Source: Diplocloster hominis (GTDB lineage: Bacteria > Bacillota > Clostridia > Lachnospirales > Lachnospiraceae). Taken from it: a DNA stretch of 64,000 bases. Of this stretch, positions 26,342-32,399 are shown in pieces. The DNA lies in contig NZ_JAWDIY010000007.1 of NCBI RefSeq assembly GCF_032380655.1, positions 1 through 64,000 on the forward strand. The letters are read 5' to 3'. The stretch's first letter is position 1; the number at the start of each line of letters is the position of its first letter. The translations under genes and the position numbers were made by a program. The notes beneath the pieces were generated by a model. The model saw nothing but the letters and a program-made list of their open reading frames with translations. It ran no database searches and was not told where the DNA came from.

Positions 26342-27096
26342 GATTTATCCCTCCTGTTCAGCCGGATCATAGTGTACCTCCTGTATTTAAACCCTGTGGC
26401 TGGATTGATTCCCTCGTGGATCCTGGCAATGTAATACCCCTTTTTCGGTTTCGGATCCACCTTCCACCGGAACAGTATGTCCACATCCGGCTTTGGCAGC
26501 GGCATGTTCCGGCTGGTATTGTAGTTGGCTTCTTTCAGCCTGGGTTTTCCCGGAGTCCCGTCCGCTTTCTTATACTCATCCTTAGTCATGTAATTTGACA
26601 GCCGGCTGAAATCTTCATCATAGTATTTGCTGATCCGGATTTCTATGGACCAGGTCCCTCCCTTTTTCCATGCCCTCTGTAGAATACTGGCTGTATCTCC
26701 AATCTCATTTACGATTAGATGGATGTGCCAGGCCCCCTTTGTGCCTCTTTCTATGTTCCGGATCCAGAACAGCTCCCTGCCGCGCTTTTTGTATTCCTTT
26801 CTTACGTACCTCATCGCTTTTTGGAATTCTTTCAACGCCTCTCCCATGTTTGGCGGCCGGTTCTGAATTTCATATGTCCATGTTGCAAAACAGTCACCCG
26901 GGGAGAAATATTCCAGCATCCGCTGACGGCACCGCCTGGCTTTATTCTGTGCGTTGACCTCCCTCATCTGTTCTACTGTAGGCTTCGCTTTTTTATCTCT
27001 CTTCTTTCCGGGACCTCCGTATCTGCCGTCGTGGAACTCCTCCACATCCACTATGTCTCCATGCCTGAATCTGTATGTTTTTCTCTTTGTTGCCAT
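26317..27096 (-). CDS. HUH-type replication initiator-like protein
   Basis: 259 residues from MATKRKTYRFRHG (an in-frame ATG at 27114 is also possible). HUH-superfamily Rep motifs: motif 1-like DCFATWTYE near residue 75, the HUH motif GAWHIHLIVN near 125, and a Tyr-rich helix ISKYYDEDFSRLSNYMTKDE near 158. Such proteins nick DNA and start rolling-circle replication in plasmids and some phages. Early in the replication module, before the RNase H-like, PcfK and PcfJ genes. Confidence 0.75.
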   Translation of the reverse strand: MATKRKTYRFRHGDIVDVEEFHDGRYGGPGKKRDKKAKPTVEQMREVNAQNKARRCRQRMLEYFSPGDCFATWTYEIQNRPPNMGEALKEFQKAMRYVRKEYKKRGRELFWIRNIERGTKGAWHIHLIVNEIGDTASILQRAWKKGGTWSIEIRISKYYDEDFSRLSNYMTKDEYKKADGTPGKPRLKEANYNTSRNMPLPKPDVDILFRWKVDPKPKKGYYIARIHEGINPATGFKYRRYTMIRLNRRDKSCLRYTHT

Positions 27097-27171
27097 AGTG
27101 CCTCGTGCCTCCATGTCCTAACTTTAATAGCTTTATCAAGCTTGAAACGGCGGCTTAATTCCCCCGTTTCC

Positions 27172-27200
27172 TTGACTTTTCAGGCCCACGGTGTTACTAT
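27172..27200 (+). promoter_or_regulatory. Plus-strand promoter against the phage early operon
   Basis: -35 TTGACT (27172-27177), 17-base spacer, -10 TACTAT (27195-27200). It lies in the gap upstream of the HUH gene and faces away from it, towards the immunity region. The same TTGAC(A/T)-17-TACTAT pair drives the long RNA candidate at 42 kb. Confidence 0.55.
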
Positions 27201-27206
27201 GGTTTT

Positions 27207-27263
27207 GGGTTATTTCCATAGTTTTTATGGACCTGCTGGCATTTGCAGATGTCAGCTTTTTTT
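27207..27263 (+). ncRNA. Candidate short structured phage RNA
   Basis: Starting after the TACTAT box, the RNA would form a small hairpin (TCCATA 27215-27220 / TATGGA 27226-27231). A strong terminator hairpin follows (GCTGGCAT 27235-27242 / ATGTCAGC 27249-27256, then seven T). Length about 57 bases. Its last bases overlap the end of the 45-codon gene on the other strand, so it is antisense to the early operon. Confidence 0.5.
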
Positions 27264-27389
27264 ATCTGACGGTATCCTCTTTTTGGGAGGATACCGTTTT
27301 TCTTCTGTTTCTTTCTTATCCTGGCAATCGCATTGCTCTCCTGCATCCAGGTAAGCTCCACAATATTCGCAAATTTTAGGCGCCGTCAT
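27252..27389 (-). CDS. Small zinc-ribbon-like protein (45 residues)
   Basis: ATG at 27389 after AAAGGAGTAAT; stop TGA at 27252. MTAPKICEYCGAYLDAGEQ followed by CDC gives a CxxC...CxC zinc-knuckle pattern, then a charged tail. The 3' third of the gene also encodes the plus-strand terminator stems. No function known; coupled to the 45-codon gene upstream (one-base gap). Confidence 0.6.
   Translation of the reverse strand: MTAPKICEYCGAYLDAGEQCDCQDKKETEEKRYPPKKRIPSDKKS
27271..27301 (+). terminator. Second plus-strand terminator
   Basis: Perfect 9-bp stem GGTATCCTC (27271-27279) / GAGGATACC (27287-27295) with a 7-base loop and G-TTTTT after it. It is placed 8 bases after the first terminator and lies inside a minus-strand small gene, so read-through from the short RNA would stop here. 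Confidence 0.65.
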
Positions 27390-27390
27390 A

Positions 27391-27528
27391 TTACTCCTTT
27401 CCAATTCTTTCTTCTGCTTTCCGGATCCGGCTCATGATTTCCTGGTGTCTCCGTTTAAATTCTTCATTGCCTAATTTCAACCGCTTTTCCTCGGCATCCA
27501 TCATATCGTCCAGCTCCTGCTTAGTCAT
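27391..27528 (-). CDS. Small charged helical protein (45 residues)
   Basis: ATG at 27528 and TAA at 27391, one base before the next start. The product MTKQELDDMMDAEEKRLK... is a continuous charged helix. The good ribosome site of the following gene is inside its last codons. Ribosome site of this gene is weak (GGGGATGATAGC). Function unknown. Confidence 0.55.
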   Translation of the reverse strand: MTKQELDDMMDAEEKRLKLGNEEFKRRHQEIMSRIRKAEERIGKE

Positions 27529-27540
27529 GCTATCATCCCC

Positions 27541-27933
27541 CTAACCAACCGCTCCTGGTATCACTCGGATGTATACTCTTTTCCGACCGTACTCAATACA
27601 TTGACTCCTATTCTGTATGTACAGATCTACGATCCGGCCCTTAATCAATCTCCCTGTGTCCTGGGCCTCATAGATCCCTATCCACTCACCATCCTCATCC
27701 CACAACATCACCGCAGAACCGATCGGGATTACGTCGGGATCTACTGCCACCGTCACGCCCTCTCGTGGCCATTTTCCGGAGGCCGTCGGGTTCCCTGTCT
27801 CGCAGTAGGCCGTAGACATAAATGCCTCGGTGTCAGGCGGCTGATGGTCTTGTCCGGCATTTACCCGGATCGCGGCGGCGGCGATTATCATCAGAACGAT
27901 GGCGATTATGATACCCCATTTAGTTTTATCCAT
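27541..27933 (-). CDS. Membrane-anchored 3D-domain protein
   Basis: 130 residues. One N-terminal hydrophobic helix (WGIIIAIVLMIIAAAAI) acts as signal anchor. The rest is a small double-psi beta-barrel 3D domain: FMSTAYCETGNPTASG, VAVDPDVIPIGS, then EAQDTGRLIKGRIVDLYI with the three Asp that name the domain. Related domains occur in Rpf/MltA-type peptidoglycan enzymes. In an early phage gene it may modify the wall of the lysogen; it is not in the expected lysis position. Confidence 0.75.
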   Translation of the reverse strand: MDKTKWGIIIAIVLMIIAAAAIRVNAGQDHQPPDTEAFMSTAYCETGNPTASGKWPREGVTVAVDPDVIPIGSAVMLWDEDGEWIGIYEAQDTGRLIKGRIVDLYIQNRSQCIEYGRKRVYIRVIPGAVG

Positions 27934-27966
27934 TACTTTATCTCTTATCTCCTTATCTCTATTGAA

Positions 27967-28125
27967 TCAGGCGAATAACTGGTTCCGCAACTCAACGAGC
28001 TTATCCAAACACTCGTTGAGTTGCTTTACTATTTCGAGCGTTGCTTTGCTATCTTCTCTAATAATTTGCAATGCTTCTTTGTATTCTTTTTCTCCCTCAA
28101 TATAGATTCTTATTTTTTTATCCAT
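27967..28125 (-). CDS. Small coiled-coil-like protein (52 residues)
   Basis: ATG at 28125 behind AAGGAGAAGAAG; stop TGA at 27967. MDKKIRIYIEGEKEYKEALQ then a helix VKQLNECLDKLVELRNQL. Its last third contains a perfect 13-bp inverted repeat. Unknown function; early operon. Confidence 0.6.
   Translation of the reverse strand: MDKKIRIYIEGEKEYKEALQIIREDSKATLEIVKQLNECLDKLVELRNQLFA
27987..28024. repeat. Perfect 13-bp inverted repeat inside a small gene
   Basis: GCAACTCAACGAG (27987-27999) and CTCGTTGAGTTGC (28012-28024), 12-base spacer. Long perfect symmetry in coding sequence is unlikely by chance. It could be an operator, a replication-initiator site or an RNA hairpin. No T run follows on either strand, so it is a poor terminator. 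Confidence 0.6.
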
Positions 28126-28162
28126 CTTCTTCTCCTTACACAGCTTTTTTTCAGGTTTCTTA

Positions 28163-28191
28163 TTGTCATTTCTTATTAAATCTCCTATACT
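28163..28191 (+). promoter_or_regulatory. Promoter for the plus-strand membrane gene
   Basis: -35 TTGTCA (28163-28168), 17-base spacer, -10 TATACT (28186-28191), about 45 bases before the ATG. An own promoter facing against the operon marks the gene as an independently expressed accessory gene of the lysogen. Confidence 0.55.
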
Positions 28192-28235
28192 TTAAATAAA
28201 ATTTCTATAACTTTAATTATGAAAGGGGATACACC

Positions 28236-28583
28236 ATGATTAATGCCCATTGCCGTAAATTTTTGAAATATTTAAGAACTAATTCCCCTGATTTTGAAGA
28301 CCGTGTTTTTACCTATTCATATTTAGAAGCAAATTACGCGGAACCTATTGAATCGGTTTTCGCAATGGCTCGCTTTCTTAAAAAAGAAGGTTACATTGAA
28401 GTCGCCCTAAATCATGGAAATAGTTTCGGCGTTATCTTAACTGAGTTGGGGGCACATCCTCACCAATTTAAATGGGAAATTTTTAAATCTTTTTTGTTAC
28501 GTTCTATCTTAGCCCCTATAGTTATTTCAATCATTACAACCTTACTAACACTGTGGATAAAAGGATTGTTATCAGGGCCGTGA
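28236..28583 (+). CDS. Winged-helix-like protein with C-terminal membrane helix (phage accessory gene)
   Basis: 115 residues. N-terminal ~75 residues look like a winged helix (VFAMARFLKKEGYIEVALN, GVILTELGAHP). The last 30 residues form a hydrophobic helix (LAPIVISIITTLLTLWIKG). ATG at 28236 follows GAAAGGGG. AT-rich compared with the late genes. Its 3' end overlaps the opposite-strand Tad2-like gene by 50 bp, and both overlapping ends encode membrane helices. It may be a lysogen-expressed defence or exclusion factor; function unproven. Confidence 0.6.
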   Translation: MINAHCRKFLKYLRTNSPDFEDRVFTYSYLEANYAEPIESVFAMARFLKKEGYIEVALNHGNSFGVILTELGAHPHQFKWEIFKSFLLRSILAPIVISIITTLLTLWIKGLLSGP

Positions 28584-28995
28584 TCATACTCACAAATACC
28601 ATCCATGCCCAATTAAATGTTTTAACATTTTGAATTTCTTCCCTTTTCGATTCGCTTATAGGTAGATAATATTTATCTATAATTGAATACGGATATCCAT
28701 CACCTCTATGTTCACAAGATTCGCTAATCTCTTTTTCTGAACTGATATCTTTTTTGTGTGATATCATTCTTAATGTCTCCCAGTCATCCGCCATAAGGTC
28801 ATCTGCCGTCGGATTCCAATGTCTACATGACCTTTGTTCTTCTCCATTTACAAAATGTTTAATAATACACGTATCATATGAATTTGTAGGAAGTATGGCA
28901 CTTCTCCGCCCATTCGATCTACTCCAACCAGCACATTTCCTGTATATCAAAGCTCTTTCTTTGATAGCCATTTTTACCGCTTCTTGAATATTCAC
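28534..28995 (-). CDS. Tad2/DUF2829-like protein fused to a membrane helix
   Basis: 153 residues, GTG start at 28995 eight bases after AAGGAG. Residues 1-75 match the DUF2829 (Tad2) pattern: MNIQEAVKMAIKERALIYRK, a Trp-rich strand, and the signature W-x-PTADDLMADDWE (residues 60-73). Tad2 proteins bind the cyclic ADP-ribose-type signal of Thoeris systems and so block defence. Normal members are about 80-100 residues. This one has 75 extra residues ending in a hydrophobic helix (WAWMVFVSMITALITILLS, about 127-147), which suggests membrane attachment. Family assignment is by motif only. Confidence 0.65.
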   Translation of the reverse strand: MNIQEAVKMAIKERALIYRKCAGWSRSNGRRSAILPTNSYDTCIIKHFVNGEEQRSCRHWNPTADDLMADDWETLRMISHKKDISSEKEISESCEHRGDGYPYSIIDKYYLPISESKREEIQNVKTFNWAWMVFVSMITALITILLSTVLVRL

Positions 28996-29113
28996 AATTT
29001 TTTCTCCTTAATATCTCTACTGGACTTGTTACTATTGAACCAGCAGTACAAAAGAAACTTATTTATCTAATGTTTCTGTACCCTTTTTCCCCCTTGATAT
29101 AGTTCTTTATTTT

Positions 29114-29284
29114 TTATCCACTGCAATACACCTGCCCTTCTATTACACCGGCTCTAATCACTGGAACCCAGAATCCTGGGCTTTGTACAAATCCTAAAAC
29201 TTTACCATCGTTAATAACGATAGATTTTCCCAGCCTCTTATGTAAGTCGATACAGTTTTCGATTGTAATCTGCTGCAAAGTCAT
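29114..29284 (-). CDS. Small hypothetical phage protein (56 residues)
   Basis: ATG at 29284 after GAGGAGTGGATATC; TAA at 29114. Beta-rich (KSIVINDGKVLGFVQSPG then WVPVIRAGVIEGQVYCSG). Early operon, just upstream of the Tad2-like gene (about 120 bases of gap without an obvious gene). No family recognised. Confidence 0.55.
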   Translation of the reverse strand: MTLQQITIENCIDLHKRLGKSIVINDGKVLGFVQSPGFWVPVIRAGVIEGQVYCSG

Positions 29285-29299
29285 GCGATATCCACTCCT

Positions 29300-29428
29300 C
29301 TAACCTGCTTTTTCAATTTTCTCATTCTCTTCTCTCTGCCGGAGCTGCTCCAGGCATGCTTCGGTGAAGCGCTTTTCAAATCCCTCGGTGTACGTCACCT
29401 TCACTTTGATTTCTTCTGGTATCTTCAT
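29300..29428 (-). CDS. Small hypothetical phage protein (42 residues)
   Basis: ATG at 29428 after GGAGGCTAGTGT; TAG at 29300. MKIPEEIKVKVTYTEGFEKR then a charged helix. Typical of tiny early-operon phage proteins. Between it and the Cro-like gene lies a partial operator copy (ATTACGAAAT near 29473). Confidence 0.55.
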   Translation of the reverse strand: MKIPEEIKVKVTYTEGFEKRFTEACLEQLRQREENEKIEKAG

Positions 29429-29504
29429 ACACTAGCCTCCTTACTAATTAATTTTCTATGTGGTCAATATCTATTACGAAATGTCGAGTGGCCTTTCCTT
29501 TAAG

Positions 29505-29738
29505 TTATACATTTACTATTTTTTTATTTTGTTGAGACGGTAGTCTCGGCTTTAAGAAGAAGTCCGTATTTACTCCCAAGACACCACACAAAAGCTCATA
29601 TTCCTGGAATGTTAAACGTCTTTTTCCATTCAATGCAAGATTTAATTTGACCGGATCAATATTTGCTTCCTTACTTACATGTACTTGAGAAATTCCATTT
29701 TCTTCTAAATACTTTTTAATCTTCAAACCTACCTCCAT
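29505..29738 (-). CDS. Cro-like helix-turn-helix repressor
   Basis: 77 residues from MEVGLKIKKYLEENG; ATG at 29738 behind AAAGGAGG. Xre-type HTH: ISQVHVSKEANIDPVKLNLAL near residues 16-36. First gene of the rightward-to-leftward lytic operon, divergent from the CI-like repressor, hence the Cro position. It should compete for the TTTCGAAA operators. Confidence 0.8.
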   Translation of the reverse strand: MEVGLKIKKYLEENGISQVHVSKEANIDPVKLNLALNGKRRLTFQEYELLCGVLGVNTDFFLKPRLPSQQNKKIVNV

Positions 29739-29759
29739 ATTAATTACCTCCTTTCTCAC

Positions 29760-29859
29760 TTCGATTCAATCGAAGTTATTTTTATACTATACCGGTTATT
29801 TCGAAATGTCAATATGATTTTCCGGTTTAATCGAAATATTCATTTACAATTTCGAAATT
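29760..29859. promoter_or_regulatory. Immunity operators (TTTCGAAA-type palindromes)
   Basis: CTTCGATTCAATCGAAG (29759-29775, perfect), ATTTCGAAAT (29798-29807, perfect), TTTAATCGAAATA (about 29826-29838, half conserved) and AATTTCGAAATT (29848-29859, perfect). Two lie in the spacers of the divergent promoters. The set is the genetic switch controlling lysogeny. Confidence 0.75.
29784..29812 (-). promoter_or_regulatory. Lytic (PR-like) promoter
   Basis: -35 TTGACA (29807-29812), 17-base spacer holding TTTCGAAAT, -10 TAGTAT (29784-29789). Drives the Cro-like gene and the early operon; a repressor bound in the spacer would block it. Confidence 0.75.
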
Positions 29860-29871
29860 CAGTGTTATACT
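29843..29871 (+). promoter_or_regulatory. Repressor (PRM-like) promoter
   Basis: -35 TTTACA (29843-29848), 17-base spacer holding TTTCGAAATT, -10 TATACT (29866-29871). AGGAGG at 29881 precedes the repressor ATG at 29893. The operator in the spacer implies autoregulation. Confidence 0.75.
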
Positions 29872-29892
29872 CCTAATTACAGGAGGTGCTTT

Positions 29893-30627
29893 ATGGAACT
29901 AACTTTTGGGAAAAAAATAAGAGAAGCTCGACAGGCTAAAGGTTTTACTCAAAAACAACTTGCAGAAAAAATAAAGGCAAAGCATAATTCTGTCAGTGAT
30001 TGGGAAAACGATAAAAATAAGCCAGATCCTGATACAATAGAACTTTTGTGTGGAGTCTTAGAAATAACGCCTAATTATTTATTAGCAGCTTCTTCAAACG
30101 ACTTTACTCCTAACGAAAAACTAATTATTGAAAAATATCGTCTTCTAGATGATTATGGTAAAGAAACGATGTCATTTGTTCTCGACCGTGAAGTTGGCCG
30201 AATTCAGCTCTTAAAAAAAGATGCTTCACCAAAAAAACAGGAGAACTCCATATATCAAGAAAATCCGAATACTCGTTTAATAACATACTATTATCGCCTG
30301 GCGTCCGCCGGAACTGGCCAAATTGTGTTTGATATGCCGCCCTCTAAATATATCGAAATCCCAGATCTGCCAGAATTCCGGCAGGCAGCATATGCTATCG
30401 GAGTAAATGGTAATAGTATGGAGCCAATTTATAATGATGGTGACATGTTACTTGTAGAAATGACAGAAGAGATCGATATTGGTGAAATAGGAATATTTAT
30501 TGTAGATGGGGACTGCTTCGTTAAAAAATTAGGAGAAAATGTGCTTATATCACTTAATCCTAAGTATCCGAATATTAAGTTATGTGGATCTGTAAAATGT
30601 ATGGGAAAAGTAATTGGAAAACTATAA
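29893..30627 (+). CDS. CI-like repressor, Xre HTH plus S24 self-cleavage domain
   Basis: 244 residues. N-terminal HTH (FTQKQLAEKIKAKHNSVSDWE near residues 18-38). C-terminal LexA/S24 domain with a cleavage-site-like ASAGTGQ near 137, Ser nucleophile in GVNGNSMEPIYNDGD near 175, and Lys in DGDCFVKKLG near 208. The domain set implies RecA-stimulated self-cleavage, so the prophage should be SOS-inducible. Divergent from the Cro-like gene. Confidence 0.92.
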   Translation: MELTFGKKIREARQAKGFTQKQLAEKIKAKHNSVSDWENDKNKPDPDTIELLCGVLEITPNYLLAASSNDFTPNEKLIIEKYRLLDDYGKETMSFVLDREVGRIQLLKKDASPKKQENSIYQENPNTRLITYYYRLASAGTGQIVFDMPPSKYIEIPDLPEFRQAAYAIGVNGNSMEPIYNDGDMLLVEMTEEIDIGEIGIFIVDGDCFVKKLGENVLISLNPKYPNIKLCGSVKCMGKVIGKL

Positions 30628-30658
30628 ATATTTCTTTTTTGATAGGGGGATGAATAGT

Positions 30659-31552
30659 ATGAAAAAATATGTATTATTTCTTTTAACTATTTCTGTATTT
30701 TTATTTAGCGGATGTGGTAACGAATCTAATGTTTCACAGTCAACACCGACCACCGAATCTGAAACACCGGAGGCAGAAGAGGTTGAAATTAAGAAGGAAT
30801 TTCCTGCATATTATCTAAATTTGGTAGCTCATTATAACAATATTGCAAAGGAAAACAATTTAACTTATGAGCATCCAGTGCATAAAATATTACATGAAGA
30901 AGATCCTGATAGTTCTTTCTCATATTCATATAACTTTGCAATACAAAGTACGAAAAGCGCTAAAGATTGTGAAACAGTTATGATTTATGAAAAAAAAGAT
31001 GGAACATTGATAAAAAGTTTTAAGGCTAATTTTTCGGATGATTTTGATAATCAAACATTAAAAGATTTTTTATTTGCATCTATTAGTATAGCAAATAAAA
31101 ATTTAAGTAAAGATAAAGCCCTAGAAGACATGCAAAGTTTGATTAATTCTTATGATGGTAAATCTATTAGTGACCTTTATCAAACTGATACCTATACAAT
31201 TTTTCTCAGGCCAAGAAAGATTATAGATAATAACAATGTTGTATATATGTGTTATAATGAAGAACTTAATGTACGTGATGAATCAAAAAATTATACATCT
31301 GCAGATTTCGATATGATCTCATCTCCACTAAATTCAGGTATCGATGTAAACATAAATGCCACAGTTATATCGACAACTTATGCAAAAGATTTAGGTGCAG
31401 ATATCTTAACAGTTGTTGATGAATCCGGAAATGAATTTTCGATCTATTATATGTACCAAAATTTTTGCTTTGATTTTAAAGAAAATGAATCTTATACATT
31501 CTACGGTACAATAACGAAGGATTCGGGATTACGATTAGATTATTTTGAATAG
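30659..31552 (+). CDS. Prophage lipoprotein beside the repressor
   Basis: 297 residues from MKKYVLFLLTISVF; ATG at 30659 seven bases after GGGGGATG. Signal peptide with lipobox LFSGC around residue 20, then a Thr/Glu-rich linker and a soluble domain. The C-terminal part (INATVISTTYAKDLG, YTFYGTITKDSGLRLDYFE) looks like a small OB/beta-barrel fold. Lipoproteins next to the repressor often exclude related phages at DNA entry (Sie/Ltp type). That role here is inferred from position only. AT-rich. Confidence 0.75.
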   Translation: MKKYVLFLLTISVFLFSGCGNESNVSQSTPTTESETPEAEEVEIKKEFPAYYLNLVAHYNNIAKENNLTYEHPVHKILHEEDPDSSFSYSYNFAIQSTKSAKDCETVMIYEKKDGTLIKSFKANFSDDFDNQTLKDFLFASISIANKNLSKDKALEDMQSLINSYDGKSISDLYQTDTYTIFLRPRKIIDNNNVVYMCYNEELNVRDESKNYTSADFDMISSPLNSGIDVNINATVISTTYAKDLGADILTVVDESGNEFSIYYMYQNFCFDFKENESYTFYGTITKDSGLRLDYFE

Positions 31553-31562
31553 TTCGAAATTT

Positions 31563-31615
31563 ATGCGTATTATGCGTATTTTGTCCTTGACTTTTATGCG
31601 TATTATGCGTATAAT
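31563..31615 (+). promoter_or_regulatory. hicAB promoter with four ATGCGTAT operator repeats
   Basis: -35 TTGACT (31587-31592), 17-base spacer, -10 TATAAT (31610-31615). ATGCGTAT occurs at 31563, 31572, 31596 and 31605: two pairs with 9-base internal spacing, 33 bases apart. The second pair lies within the promoter spacer, fitting HicB autoregulation. Confidence 0.75.
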
Positions 31616-31639
31616 ATAAAGTGTAAGGAGGTACTGGTA

Positions 31640-31822
31640 ATGAGATTTAGAGAGTTGGAGAAAATAATTAAAAAGGATGGCTGGTATTTCATAAAACAAG
31701 TCGGATCTCATCACCAATATAAACATCCGACGAAGCCAGGCAAGGTAACGATACCAGAACATCCAGGAGATCTCGATATCAAAACCGTAAACTCCATACT
31801 AAAACAGGCGGGCCTTAAATAA
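31640..31822 (+). CDS. hicA: HicA mRNA interferase toxin
   Basis: 60 residues, the normal size. dsRBD-like fold: ELEKIIKKDGWYFIKQVGSH with the catalytic His in GSHHQYKHP (about residues 23-31), then VTIPEHPGDLDIKTVNSIL and ending KQAGLK. Cuts mRNA when not bound by HicB. AAGGAGG before the ATG; hicB follows after 26 bases. Confidence 0.92.
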   Translation: MRFRELEKIIKKDGWYFIKQVGSHHQYKHPTKPGKVTIPEHPGDLDIKTVNSILKQAGLK

Positions 31823-31848
31823 AGGCCCGCGCAAGGAGGTAGATATAA

Positions 31849-32253
31849 ATGAAATTTGTTTATCCGGCTTGCTTTTACCCATGCGAAGAACATTCAGGCT
31901 ATACGGTTGTTGTACCGGATCTGCCAGGCTGTGTCACTGAGGGAAACAGTATTGCGGATGCAATCGAAATGGCTGTCGATGCTGCAAGCGGCTGGATCCT
32001 TGGCGAAATCGAGGAAGGAAACAGCTTCCCAGGACCCAGCGATTACAAAGATGTCCAACTCGATCCTGATTATGGAGATGGTTTTGTAAACCTCATTGTC
32101 CTGGATATGGATGCCTATACTGAAAAATTTGGTGACAAAGCAGTTCGAAAAAACCTTACGATTCCAGCTTGGCTAAATACGTATGCGGAGACCCATAACA
32201 TTAATTTTTCAAAAGTCCTTCAGGATTCATTAATGGAAATGGCTAAAAAATAA
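31849..32253 (+). CDS. hicB: HicB antitoxin
   Basis: 134 residues. N-terminal partial RNase H-like domain (YTVVVPDLPGCVTEGNSI, AIEMAVDAASGWILGEIEE) that covers HicA, and a C-terminal DNA-binding HicB/ribbon-helix-helix part (RKNLTIPAWLNTYAETHN near 103-120). It neutralises HicA and represses the operon through the ATGCGTAT sites. Stabilises the prophage in the lysogen. Confidence 0.92.
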   Translation: MKFVYPACFYPCEEHSGYTVVVPDLPGCVTEGNSIADAIEMAVDAASGWILGEIEEGNSFPGPSDYKDVQLDPDYGDGFVNLIVLDMDAYTEKFGDKAVRKNLTIPAWLNTYAETHNINFSKVLQDSLMEMAKK

Positions 32254-32380
32254 AAAACCGCCCCGGGCGGCAACCCGGAACGGCTTATACCACTCTCCTT
32301 GCGGATAGCGATATAGATTTTACGCATTTTTATCTTATCGCACTTCCGTGAAATCTGCAAGGATTTCTTTTTTATACTCT
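32254..32380 (+). other. Structured leader/terminator between hicB and integrase
   Basis: A GC-rich hairpin (CCGCC CCG GGCGG near 32262) follows hicB. Then TCCTTGCGGAT (from about 32296) pairs with ATCTGCAAGGA (to about 32363) around an inner GCGATA/TATCGC stem, followed by a T-rich run. It could terminate hicAB or control integrase translation as a 5' leader. Confidence 0.45.
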
Positions 32381-32399
32381 TTTTTACCGGAGGTGCGAC

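Noticed and set aside
31535..31762. 75-codon minus-strand frame over the hicAB promoter
   Set aside because: AT-rich chance frame across operator repeats and hicA.
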